Shown here piece by piece: positions 8,096-16,192 of a stretch of DNA of 64,000 bases. Position 1 is the stretch's first letter. Every line of letters begins with the position of its first letter. The notes below the pieces were generated by a model. The model was given only the letters and a program-made list of their open reading frames with translations. It made no database searches and was not told the DNA's origin. The DNA is from Pandoraea capi (GTDB lineage: Bacteria > Pseudomonadota > Gammaproteobacteria > Burkholderiales > Burkholderiaceae): the NCBI RefSeq assembly GCF_902459735.1, contig NZ_CABPRV010000007.1, positions 233,749 through 297,748 of the forward strand, in the 5' to 3' direction. The translations under genes and the position numbers were made by a program.

Positions 8096-9775
8096 TCAGG
8101 CGCTCGGCAATGCGGCCGCTGGCTCGGCCTTGATCAGAAACAGACGCATGACGCTATCGTTACGATTGCTGGTGGAACTGAATAAGCGCCCGATGAGCGG
8201 CAGATCGCCGAGCAACGGAATCTTGCGCTCGTGCTCGTGTTGCGCGTCCTGCACGAAGCCGCCGAGCAGCAGCGATTGCCCGGCCTGCAATGTGGCGTGC
8301 GTCGAGATCGAAGAATTGCGGATCGTTGGGACTTCGTTACGGACATTGCGGTCGCTGCGGACCTCGCCGCCGTCCTCGATGTTCAGCGTAAGCATCACTT
8401 GCTCGTGGCTGTCGTCCCGGCCCTCGTCGTTCTCGTTCGGCACGAGCCGTGGCGTGACCCGCAGCAAAGAGCCCGACGTCACACTTTCGAGCTTCGCGAC
8501 TTTTTCGCCCGAGACTTTCGTATAGAACGTCACACTGCGATCAAGCACAGCCTGCATATTGTCGAGCGTGACGATGGACGGCCGCGATAGCACGCGCGCT
8601 TTCGAGTTGCGTTCGAGTGCGCTCAGATTGAGCATGAATTTGTTGGTGTCACCCACTAGCGTTGTGAAGGTGCCGGAGTCGCCGTCGCCCGACTGGCTCG
8701 CCTGCCCGTTTAACGAGACCGCACCGAAGCCGCCGAGCCGCGCGCTCCCCGACATGTCAATGCCCAGTTCCGCGACATCGCTGGCGTTCACATCAATGAT
8801 TGCCACCGAGATATCGACCAGACGGGGACGCACGTCGAGTTGGGCGATGAGATCGCCATAGATCGGCAGATTGCGACGTCGCTCGCGCACGATGACGGCG
8901 TTGCGGCGAGGATCAGCAGAAAAACGGGGCGTGCCGTTTTGCGGAACGTTGGCGACGGCGATTTCGGCGGTGGTACCGCCGAGCGAACCCTGAGCGCTTA
9001 CGTTCGACGAGGTGGCAACGAGCGGTCCCGCGCCAAGAATCAGATCTTTAAGTACGCTGACTACGCCCGGAACGACGACTTCCTGACCGCGATAAAAGTA
9101 CCTCGTGTCGTCTGCTGTGGCGAATTTCAGGGGAAATATCTTGATGGTCTCTTCGCTCTCCTGGCGATCGCGCGCGTCGCGCTCGACGTATTCGGCCAGC
9201 ATCGAGACGGTTTCGATGCAGGCGGGAACGCCAGCGATCTCGAGTGCGTGTGTCGCCGGAATCGCCCGCGCCACGCAGTGTCTCGGGTGAAGCACCCCGG
9301 CGTCGCGCAAATGCCCGAGCAGGTCGCCGGGGGAGGCATAACGCAGGGGCATCACTCGGCGCGTCGCCTCGCTTGCCTTATAGATGTTTAACGTCTGCCC
9401 GTTGAAGTACCACGAAAGCCGATAACGTTCTGAAAGTGCGTCCAGCGTGGCTTGCGCCGCACCGGCGGGCAGCGTACCGATGAATCGGTCGTTTACATGT
9501 GCGCTGACGACCGTCGGAATGCCGTGATGGGCACCGAAGTCGCGCAAGAGCTCCGCAAGCGGCGTGCCCGCACTCTGGAACACGAACGGACCGCCACGCC
9601 AGACCGGCGTGGTGTGTGAATCGAGCCCGATTGCCGGGGCGGGTAACGCGGCAACCGCCTTCGTCGACACCCACGCGATCGCTATCAAGACAATGAGGGC
9701 GAAAGTCATCGTCGCCATGACGTTGCCCTTCATGCGTAATGGGCAACGAATGAGGTCGTTATGCGAATGACCCAT
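8096..9775 (-). CDS. sctC: T3SS outer-membrane secretin SctC
   Basis: This 559-aa secretin of the SsaC/EscC type has a hydrophobic signal sequence (TFALIVLIAIAW, cleavage near AVAA). N-terminal N0/N1 modules include TLDALSERYRLSWYFNG. An N3 module carries DPRRNAVIVRERR, and the C-terminal beta-barrel includes VPTIRNSSISTHATLQAGQS and KIPLLGDLPLIGRLF. The protein multimerises into the outer-membrane ring. The ATG at 9775 lies two bases after the upstream stop and favours coupled translation; an ATG at 9733 would give a shorter signal peptide. No pilotin gene is seen in the window. Confidence 0.93.
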   Translation of the reverse strand: MGHSHNDLIRCPLRMKGNVMATMTFALIVLIAIAWVSTKAVAALPAPAIGLDSHTTPVWRGGPFVFQSAGTPLAELLRDFGAHHGIPTVVSAHVNDRFIGTLPAGAAQATLDALSERYRLSWYFNGQTLNIYKASEATRRVMPLRYASPGDLLGHLRDAGVLHPRHCVARAIPATHALEIAGVPACIETVSMLAEYVERDARDRQESEETIKIFPLKFATADDTRYFYRGQEVVVPGVVSVLKDLILGAGPLVATSSNVSAQGSLGGTTAEIAVANVPQNGTPRFSADPRRNAVIVRERRRNLPIYGDLIAQLDVRPRLVDISVAIIDVNASDVAELGIDMSGSARLGGFGAVSLNGQASQSGDGDSGTFTTLVGDTNKFMLNLSALERNSKARVLSRPSIVTLDNMQAVLDRSVTFYTKVSGEKVAKLESVTSGSLLRVTPRLVPNENDEGRDDSHEQVMLTLNIEDGGEVRSDRNVRNEVPTIRNSSISTHATLQAGQSLLLGGFVQDAQHEHERKIPLLGDLPLIGRLFSSTSNRNDSVMRLFLIKAEPAAALPSA

Positions 9776-9777
9776 GA

Positions 9778-10302
9778 TCAACCGCGTCGCAATGCGTGAA
9801 GGCGCCGGGCGGAGCCCGCTGCGCCGCTGGCGATGCCGATACCGTTCGAGGCGGGCGTTGCGGGCGCGTCGCTCGACCTGCCTCGCGCTTGCACGTCCTG
9901 TGACGACAGCATCTCGCAGGCGAGCAGTTGACGACGAAGCTGCGCTTCCACCTGCGCGGCCGGGATGTCGGTGTCGAATCGATGAATCCACCAGACGGTC
10001 TCGTTCGCGATGCACAAGCTGTCATCGCGCAACTCAACCTGTCCGGCAATCACGAGCGAGATGCGTGTGAGCCACCGCAAGCGCGACGCCTCTTGTGGGG
10101 CATCGGTTGCTGTGGCCGCGAGCAGCGGTTGCGATGACGACGAATACCGGCTGGAAAGACTCACCGCAGTTGCCACGCAGTAGCCACCTGCGGCCGGGCA
10201 TGTCCAGCCAGGGCTGCCGTCGAGGTCGAGCAGGGTGCGCGCACCTTGTACGTCGCATGGGGCAATCCAGTCGAGAGCGGCAAGCGCAAATGGCAAACGC
10301 AT
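9778..10302 (-). CDS. SpiC/SsaB-position protein, candidate gatekeeper partner
   Basis: This 174-aa product is encoded directly upstream of the secretin gene, exactly where ssaB (spiC) precedes ssaC in SPI-2. The C-terminal half (LCIANETVWWIHRFDTDI then a helix VEAQLRRQLLACEMLS) resembles the strand-helix end of SpiC and CesT-like gatekeeper chaperones. Overall identity is too low for a firm call. The last 40 residues are Ala/Ser/Gly/Arg-rich. The ATG at 10302 is chosen over a GTG at 10326; neither has a strong ribosome binding site. Confidence 0.5.
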   Translation of the reverse strand: MRLPFALAALDWIAPCDVQGARTLLDLDGSPGWTCPAAGGYCVATAVSLSSRYSSSSQPLLAATATDAPQEASRLRWLTRISLVIAGQVELRDDSLCIANETVWWIHRFDTDIPAAQVEAQLRRQLLACEMLSSQDVQARGRSSDAPATPASNGIGIASGAAGSARRLHALRRG

Positions 10303-10561
10303 AGGTATCTGTCGGAGGTGGCGCACGAGGTCGCGGACCGTCTGGCAGCGCGAACAGGGACCGTCATTATCAAGCGCTGTGTCGTGGACACCATCCGGCG
10401 CAGACCTGAAGTCGCTGCCGAATCTTCAGAATTGCGGTGTTTTCCTATGGTGCGTATCAGGCGAAGGCACAAGATTCGCCCCGGCTTGCCCAAAGTCGAA
10501 AGAGAGTGAACAAAAATCCGCATGAATGCTAACGATTAACTGAACTATCGAGGAGCTGCGA
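10303..10561. promoter_or_regulatory. Divergent promoter region between SpiC-position gene and response regulator
   Basis: These 259 bp separate a minus-strand T3SS operon from the plus-strand regulator, so both must be driven from here or from within. The part near 10500-10555 is richer in A and T and ends in a GAGGAG ribosome binding site for the regulator. No specific operator can be defined by eye. Autoregulation by the SsrB-like protein is plausible. Confidence 0.5.
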
Positions 10562-11221
10562 ATGACGGGGTGTACGGGTGTCATCGTTGTCGAGGACCAC
10601 GAATTACTGGCCGACGGACTTTGCCGTTTGATTGAAGACGACCTTGGGTGGAGTGTGCTGGCGAGGATCGCCAACGGGCTTGACGTTTATCGGGCCTGTG
10701 TCATGCACAGACCCACACTGATCGTGCTGGATCTGGGCCTGCCGGGCATGGACGGCATCGACGTGATCCGTCAGTGCCTTCAACGTTGGCCGGCATTGCG
10801 TATCGTCGTGCATTCCGCCAGCGACGACGGTGAGCGGGCACGGCAGTCGCTTGAGGCGGGTGCAGGCGCGTTCGTACTCAAAAGCAGTTCGCGCGACACG
10901 TTAATCAACGCGGTGAGCGTGGTTATGCGAGGCGAACGCTTCGTCGATCCGGCAGTGTTCGGCATCGTGCACGACCCGACGGGTACGCCGCCGACACTGG
11001 ACCCCGGCGCGGTCGAAGTGCCGGAAAAATTGCTGACATTGCGTGAGCGTCAGGTGCTGAAGCTCGTCGCGGAAGGGCAACGCAATCGTGACATCGCGCA
11101 ACTGTTGTCGATCAGCGTGAAGACCGTCGAGACGCATCGTCTGAACATGATGCGAAAGCTCGACGCGCACAACGTCGCGGATATCGTGAAGTGGGCGCAT
11201 CGGTTGCGAATGATGATCTGA
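10562..11221 (+). CDS. SsrB-like response regulator (NarL/FixJ family)
   Basis: This 219-aa protein has a receiver domain (about 1-120) with the acidic pair VEDHE, the phospho-acceptor Asp in VLDLGLPGMDG and the conserved Lys in FVLKSSS. A LuxR/NarL helix-turn-helix follows (about 152-215: LTLRERQVLKLVAEGQ, SVKTVETHRLNMMRKLD). The DNA-binding part is notably close to Salmonella SsrB, the master regulator of SPI-2. The gene is flanked on both sides by T3SS genes. No histidine kinase lies in this window, so the cognate sensor is either outside or encoded elsewhere. Confidence 0.88.
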   Translation: MTGCTGVIVVEDHELLADGLCRLIEDDLGWSVLARIANGLDVYRACVMHRPTLIVLDLGLPGMDGIDVIRQCLQRWPALRIVVHSASDDGERARQSLEAGAGAFVLKSSSRDTLINAVSVVMRGERFVDPAVFGIVHDPTGTPPTLDPGAVEVPEKLLTLRERQVLKLVAEGQRNRDIAQLLSISVKTVETHRLNMMRKLDAHNVADIVKWAHRLRMMI

Positions 11222-11450
11222 TTCGCGTAGGCCGAGCGAAAGGCGGAGGTCGGGCGGAGGTCGAACATGCCTTCACCGTGGGCATCGGGCGAATTTCAGG
11301 TCTGCGCCGGATGGCGGACGCCGAGGCGAATGGGAGACCATCATCGCTTCTGTTTTCCAAGGACTCGTCGCACTTCGCGTATCGCAGAGGGGCATGTCTT
11401 GTGATGCGCTTCTGTCGCGCTTGCGACGAGTTCCCGACGCCTGACCAACG

Positions 11451-11840
11451 ATGGATACCCAAACCCAGCGCAAGCTCGAACATCTCTTCGAACTGCTGGC
11501 GTTACCGCCGCAGCGCGTGACGCCGCGCATGCGTGTGTCACTCGCACCTTGCGTGCTGATGACCGAAGCGGATGCGCGTGGTGTGACGCTTGCGGTGGCG
11601 CTGATACGGCGTGTAGCCCGGGCGCATCGCTGGTTGCCTCTGTTGCTGCATACCTGCGCACCCGAGTGGAGTCTGGGCATTCCGGTGCGCGCCTGCGTGG
11701 CGCAAGGGCGTCCGATGTTGATCGCCACACCGCCGATGAGCGCCAATTCGCAGGCCGTCGAGTGGGTCTCATGCCTCACACGCATGCGCCGTCTGCTTGA
11801 ACGTATTGATGCACAGGCGCAACGGGAGACACGTTCGTGA
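11451..11840 (+). CDS. ssaM: SsaM/SepD-like gatekeeper chaperone
   Basis: This 129-aa protein ends inside the sctV start, as ssaM does in SPI-2. The C-terminal half lines up with SsaM: LGIPVRACVAQGRPMLI and TPPMSANSQAVEW match the QGIPQRLFLLRDGLAMSCSPPLSSS block, followed by a terminal helix RMRRLLE. In Salmonella, SsaM with SpiC and SsaL controls the switch between translocator and effector export. No clear Shine-Dalgarno sequence precedes the ATG. It starts the second plus-strand T3SS operon after a 229-bp gap (11222-11450) in which I see nothing else. Confidence 0.75.
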   Translation: MDTQTQRKLEHLFELLALPPQRVTPRMRVSLAPCVLMTEADARGVTLAVALIRRVARAHRWLPLLLHTCAPEWSLGIPVRACVAQGRPMLIATPPMSANSQAVEWVSCLTRMRRLLERIDAQAQRETRS

Positions 11841-13906
11841 GGTACTTGCTGACATGGCTGCGTGCTGCGGCCGGGCGTCAGGACATTGTCCTTGCCGCGC
11901 TGCTGCTGGTGACGGTACTGATGATCATCATCCCGATGCCGCCATCGGTGATGGATCTGCTCATCGCTCTCAATCTCGGCGTATCGCTGCTGCTCCTGAT
12001 GGTGGCGCTGTACATCAACGAGCCGCTCGATTTCTCAGCTTTTCCTTCCGTTCTGCTGATGACCACGCTGTTCCGGCTCGGGCTCACGATCAGCACGAGC
12101 CGGTTGATTCTGCTCCATGCCGACGCGGGCGACATCGTCTACACCTTCGGCGATTTCGCGGCGGGCGGGAACATCGTTGTCGGCATGATCGTGTTTCTGA
12201 TCATCACCATCGTCAATTTCATCGTCATTACGAAGGGCTCGGAACGCGTAGCCGAAGTGGGAGCGCGCTTCTCGCTCGACGGCATGCCGGGCAAGCAGAT
12301 GAGCATCGACGGCGACCTGCGCGCGGGCACCATCGACGCTGCCGAGGCCAAACGCTTGCGCCGCATCGTGCAGAAAGAGAGTCAGTTCTACGGCGCGATG
12401 GATGGTGCGATGAAATTCGTGAAAGGGGATGCCATTGCAGGTCTGGTCATCATCGTGGTGAACCTGCTCGGCGGGATCGGAGTCGGCGTGTTCATGCGCG
12501 GGATGAGTGCAGGTGACGCTGCGGCGATCTACGCCATTCTGTCCATCGGCGACGGACTGGTGTCGCAGATCCCCGCGCTGCTGATCTCCGTGACGGCGGG
12601 GATCATCGTCACCCGTGTGCCGGGCGAACAGCGTCGGAATCTCGCACGCGAACTCACCGACCAACTGGCGGCCCAGCCGCGCTCGCTCACGCTGGCGGCG
12701 GTCGTGCTCGTGCTGTTCGGTCTGATTCCCGGTTTCCCTATGCACTACTTCTTCTTGTTAGGGATGCTGGCAGGTGGCGCGGCGTGGTGGGTCAAGCGGA
12801 TCTCGGGAGAGGGCGAAGGCACGAAAAATGCCGGTGAATCCGGGGCGGGGCACGCAAAAGCCGGACGTCCGGGGGCGCAGCCCTTACTGGTGAGCGTCGG
12901 CGCGGGGTTGGCGGAAGCGAGCGGCGGCATCTCGATAGTGAAGGAGCGGATCGACGCGTTACGGAATCAGAAATTCGAGCAGTTCGGTGTGCCCATGCCG
13001 GAGGTGCAGGTCGTCATCGACGCTACGTTGCCGGCAGCCACCCTGGACGTTCAGTTGTATCACGAGAGTGTATTGACGATCGACGTCGCGCCGGATGCTG
13101 CATTGGCACATCACGACGCGACGCATCCGGTGCCGACGCTGCGAGGGCTTGCGGCCGGCTCACCTCGCGAGACACCGTTGACGTTTGGCGGGCATCCGCT
13201 GTTCTGGCTCGACGATGTGCAGCGTTCCGAGTGGTCGGCTCTCGGTGGCAAGGTGCTGGACGGCGCGGATCGGATCGCGCATTGCGTATCGCTCGTCATC
13301 GATGCTCACGCGGCGGATTTTCTCGGTGTTCAGGAAGCGCGATTCCTCATGGATGCGATGGAGGATCGCTACGGGGAACTCGTCAAGGAGTTGCAGCGGC
13401 AGTTGCCTATCAGTCGCACTGCGGAAGTCCTGCAGCGTCTGGTTGCCGAGGGGGTATCCATCCGTGACTTGCGCCGCGTGTTCGAAGCGCTGATCGAGTG
13501 GGCGCCGCGTGAGCGCGATCAGATCATGTTGACGGAGTATGTCCGGTTAAGTTTGCGTCGCCACATCACGCGGCGCTTTCGTCGAGGTACCGAGCACATT
13601 ACCGGATGGAACGTCGGGCGGGGTATCGAGGACGTCGTGCGTGCGGCCGTGCGTCAGACGGCGTCCGGGTCGTATGCGGACCTGAATCCGGCGCAAACGG
13701 ATGCGATTCTGAATGCCATTGATGGCGCCGTCGATGCGCACGACGGTACGCCCGCCGTGCTGTTTACCGCGATGGACGTGCGGCGGTTCGTCCGGAAATT
13801 GATCGAGCGAGAACGCGCCGAACTGGCAGTCCTGTCGTTCCAGGAGGTGGCTGACGAACCGCATGTGCGTGTGCTCGGCACCATCGATGTACAGGGAGCG
13901 TTCTGA
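11837..13906 (+). CDS. sctV: T3SS export gate SctV
   Basis: This 689-aa FHIPEP-family protein has about eight transmembrane helices in residues 15-320. The conserved cytoplasmic loop between helices (VGARFSLDGMPGKQMSIDGD, then AGTIDAAEA) is present. A large C-terminal domain forms the nonameric ring that docks chaperone-substrate complexes and the gatekeeper. The GTG start overlaps the previous stop (GTGA). Length and loops are typical of SsaV/InvA/EscV. A variable linker near 325-350 is Gly/Ala/Lys-rich. Confidence 0.97.
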   Translation: MRYLLTWLRAAAGRQDIVLAALLLVTVLMIIIPMPPSVMDLLIALNLGVSLLLLMVALYINEPLDFSAFPSVLLMTTLFRLGLTISTSRLILLHADAGDIVYTFGDFAAGGNIVVGMIVFLIITIVNFIVITKGSERVAEVGARFSLDGMPGKQMSIDGDLRAGTIDAAEAKRLRRIVQKESQFYGAMDGAMKFVKGDAIAGLVIIVVNLLGGIGVGVFMRGMSAGDAAAIYAILSIGDGLVSQIPALLISVTAGIIVTRVPGEQRRNLARELTDQLAAQPRSLTLAAVVLVLFGLIPGFPMHYFFLLGMLAGGAAWWVKRISGEGEGTKNAGESGAGHAKAGRPGAQPLLVSVGAGLAEASGGISIVKERIDALRNQKFEQFGVPMPEVQVVIDATLPAATLDVQLYHESVLTIDVAPDAALAHHDATHPVPTLRGLAAGSPRETPLTFGGHPLFWLDDVQRSEWSALGGKVLDGADRIAHCVSLVIDAHAADFLGVQEARFLMDAMEDRYGELVKELQRQLPISRTAEVLQRLVAEGVSIRDLRRVFEALIEWAPRERDQIMLTEYVRLSLRRHITRRFRRGTEHITGWNVGRGIEDVVRAAVRQTASGSYADLNPAQTDAILNAIDGAVDAHDGTPAVLFTAMDVRRFVRKLIERERAELAVLSFQEVADEPHVRVLGTIDVQGAF

Positions 13907-13907
13907 C

Positions 13908-15299
13908 ATGCGCCGCCCTGATGCCCAGCGTATTGCCAATGGCCTGCGCCGTACGCTCGATGCCCAACGGAAATCATGTGACGAGATGCATCAAGGCGGG
14001 CGGCGCGAAGTGCGTTATGGCCGGATCGACAAGATCACCCCGAATGCCATGCGTGCGCGATTGCCCGGGGCAGCGCTTGGCGAGCAATGCCGGGTGATAT
14101 CGCCGGCGCTGGATGCCGAGGTGATTGCGGTGGAGGGGCGGCACGTCTGGCTCGCTCCCTATGCCGAGCCGAATGGCGTGGCCAACGGTGCGCTGGTGCA
14201 AGCGCTGGGGACTGCGTCACGTGTTGCGGTCGGGGAGCATCTGATTGGCGCGGTCCTGGACGGTTTGGGTCGTCCCTTCAGTGCGGACGCTGCTTCGGGC
14301 GACGCCGAAGCATCGGCCGAGAGCGCAGCCGCGGCGCCGTTCGACGTCGAATGGCGTGCGCTGGACGCGGATCCGCCATCGGCGATGCGCCGCGCAATAG
14401 TGTCTGCGTGTCTGCCCATCGGCATTCGCGCCATCGACGGCATGCTGACCTGCGGACGCGGGCAGCGTCTCGGGATTTTCGCCGCAGCGGGCGGGGGGAA
14501 GAGCACGTTGCTCGCGATGATGTGTCAGGGGGCGGCGGCGGATGTGATCGTGCTGGCGCTGATCGGAGAGCGTGGCCGCGAGGTGAGGGAGTTCATCGAG
14601 CAGGCGCTCACGCCGCAAGCTCGGGCGCGGACGGTGTGCGTCGTGGCGACGTCGGATCGTCCTGCGCTGGAGCGAATGAAGGCGGCCTACACTGCGACGG
14701 CGATTGCCGAAGCGTTTCGTGACGAAGGCAAGAACGTGCTGCTGCTCATGGACTCGCTGACGCGCTTCGGCCGTGCCGTGCGAGACATTGGTATGGCAGC
14801 CGGCGAGCCGCTCGGCGCAACGAGTGGGCTGCCGCCAAGCTTTTACGCGCGTCTGCCGCGTTTGCTTGAGCGGGCGGGCACGGGCGAGCAGGGCAGCATC
14901 ACGGCGTTCTACACGGTGCTCGTGGAGGGCGATAACCTCGACGAGCCGCTGGCCGACGAGGTGCGGTCGATTGTCGATGGCCATATCGTGCTGTCGCGGC
15001 GTCTCGCGCAGGAGAACCACTATCCCGCTATCGATGTGTCGAGAAGCCTCTCGCGGGTCATGTCACAGGTGACCCACGCGCAACACGTGGCATGCGCCGC
15101 GCGTGTGAGACGTGCGATGGCGCTGGCGGCCGACGTCGAACTGCTGGTACGCGTCGGCGAGTATCAGGCGGGGCATGATCCCGATACCGACGAAGCGCTC
15201 GCGCGGGCCCCCGATATCCGCGCCTTCCTGTGTCAAGAGCAACACGACGTGGCGCCTTTCGACGACACCCTCTCATGGCTCGAACATCTCGCGAGTTGA
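13908..15299 (+). CDS. sctN: T3SS ATPase SctN
   Basis: This 463-aa F1-type hexameric ATPase strips chaperones and unfolds substrates at the export gate. The P-loop is AAAGGGKST, the catalytic-Glu strand is LIGERGREVREF, and Walker B is VLLLMDSLTRF. The PS00152-like region SGLPPSFYARLPRLLERAG is intact. The P-loop departs slightly from the usual GxxGxGKS but keeps the GKS/T core. About 22 residues of insertion (Ala/Glu-rich, near 125-145) distinguish it from SsaN. It starts one base after the sctV stop. Confidence 0.96.
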   Translation: MRRPDAQRIANGLRRTLDAQRKSCDEMHQGGRREVRYGRIDKITPNAMRARLPGAALGEQCRVISPALDAEVIAVEGRHVWLAPYAEPNGVANGALVQALGTASRVAVGEHLIGAVLDGLGRPFSADAASGDAEASAESAAAAPFDVEWRALDADPPSAMRRAIVSACLPIGIRAIDGMLTCGRGQRLGIFAAAGGGKSTLLAMMCQGAAADVIVLALIGERGREVREFIEQALTPQARARTVCVVATSDRPALERMKAAYTATAIAEAFRDEGKNVLLLMDSLTRFGRAVRDIGMAAGEPLGATSGLPPSFYARLPRLLERAGTGEQGSITAFYTVLVEGDNLDEPLADEVRSIVDGHIVLSRRLAQENHYPAIDVSRSLSRVMSQVTHAQHVACAARVRRAMALAADVELLVRVGEYQAGHDPDTDEALARAPDIRAFLCQEQHDVAPFDDTLSWLEHLAS

Positions 15300-15685
15300 A
15301 GGACCGGGATGGCATTGCCGCGTTGGCGATGCTCGCGCGCCGTCGCGAAGGCGCACTGCGTGCGGCGTTGGCCCGGCTGACGGCCGCGATGCACGACGCC
15401 GAAGCCGAACTCGCTGCTTGCGAGCAGGCGTGTGAGACGCGACGTCAGTCGTGGCTGAACGCGTTGTCGCAAGGCGGCGTCTATGACCCACGGGAGGCCG
15501 GGGGGGCGTCGCGCGTGGTGGAGGCGCAGCGGCTGTCGCTGACCGACGCCAAGGCCAGTCATCGCCGCGCGCAGGAACGGGCTGGGCAGGCGCGAGAGCG
15601 GGTGCGAGAGCAGCAGGAGCGCCTGCAGGATAACGCACGAAAACAAGAGAAGTTGCGCGAGCTGCTAACGCTTTACCACTGTTGA
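15275..15685 (+). CDS. sctO: T3SS stalk coiled-coil protein SctO
   Basis: This 136-aa protein is almost entirely charged helix with Ala, Arg, Glu and Gln heptads (ALRAALARLTAAMHDAEAEL, QERAGQARERVREQQERLQ). It is the size of SsaO/YscO and flagellar FliJ. SctO sits as an antiparallel coiled coil in the pore of the SctN hexamer and contacts SctV. The ATG at 15275 lies 25 nt inside the end of sctN. Confidence 0.87.
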   Translation: MARTSRELKDRDGIAALAMLARRREGALRAALARLTAAMHDAEAELAACEQACETRRQSWLNALSQGGVYDPREAGGASRVVEAQRLSLTDAKASHRRAQERAGQARERVREQQERLQDNARKQEKLRELLTLYHC

Positions 15686-15736
15686 ATTGGCGACACGAGA
15701 CGTTTCCCCAACCATTGCCGTCAGGAGGAATACACG

Positions 15737-16192
15737 ATGAACACCATCCGCCGTAGTGGCCTTTCGCTCGATGCTTTCGTCAGTCAGGCCGACAGGTCGG
15801 CTTCAGGCCTGCCGCGCCGCAGAGACACGACGACTGGCCGTTTCGGGCAGTGCGAGGCGCGCGACGAGCGCGCCTTCACGCTGACGGGCGAACTGGCAGC
15901 ACACGTGACCGGACCGGCCGACGTGCTTCGGTGGCTACGGGTATGGCATGCGAGACAGGATGCCTGTTGGGATGGCGCGAGTGTCCTGCGAGTCATCGTG
16001 CACGGCGGTGCGCTCAATGCGTTGGTCGTCGAAGCACGGCGAGGAAGGCAGGGCATCACCGTGAGCCTGCTGTGTATTGAGCTTGCGATGTACCGCCGTT
16101 TGCTGGCGCATCGGGGGGCATTGTCCAGAACGTTGACATCCCGTCTCGCGTTGCCGGTCACGATCGAAGTCGAGGCTCGCTATGTGCCCTGA
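15737..16192 (+). CDS. sctP: SctP/SsaP-position needle-length regulator, short form
   Basis: This 151-aa protein lies between sctO and sctQ, the ssaP position, and has a strong AGGAGGA ribosome binding site. The C-terminal 90 residues (VLRVIVHGGALNALVVEARR, GITVSLLCIELAMYRRLL) resemble the globular T3S4 substrate-switch domain of SctP/FliK proteins. The N-terminal part is only about 55 residues, so there is little room for the long ruler helix seen in YscP. It overlaps sctQ by 11 nt. Confidence 0.7.
   Translation: MNTIRRSGLSLDAFVSQADRSASGLPRRRDTTTGRFGQCEARDERAFTLTGELAAHVTGPADVLRWLRVWHARQDACWDGASVLRVIVHGGALNALVVEARRGRQGITVSLLCIELAMYRRLLAHRGALSRTLTSRLALPVTIEVEARYVP

Noticed and set aside
14450-14530. 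Loss of Walker A in SctN
   Set aside because: The loop reads AAAGGGKST, which still fits the relaxed [AG]xxxxGK[ST] pattern, so the ATPase is probably active.
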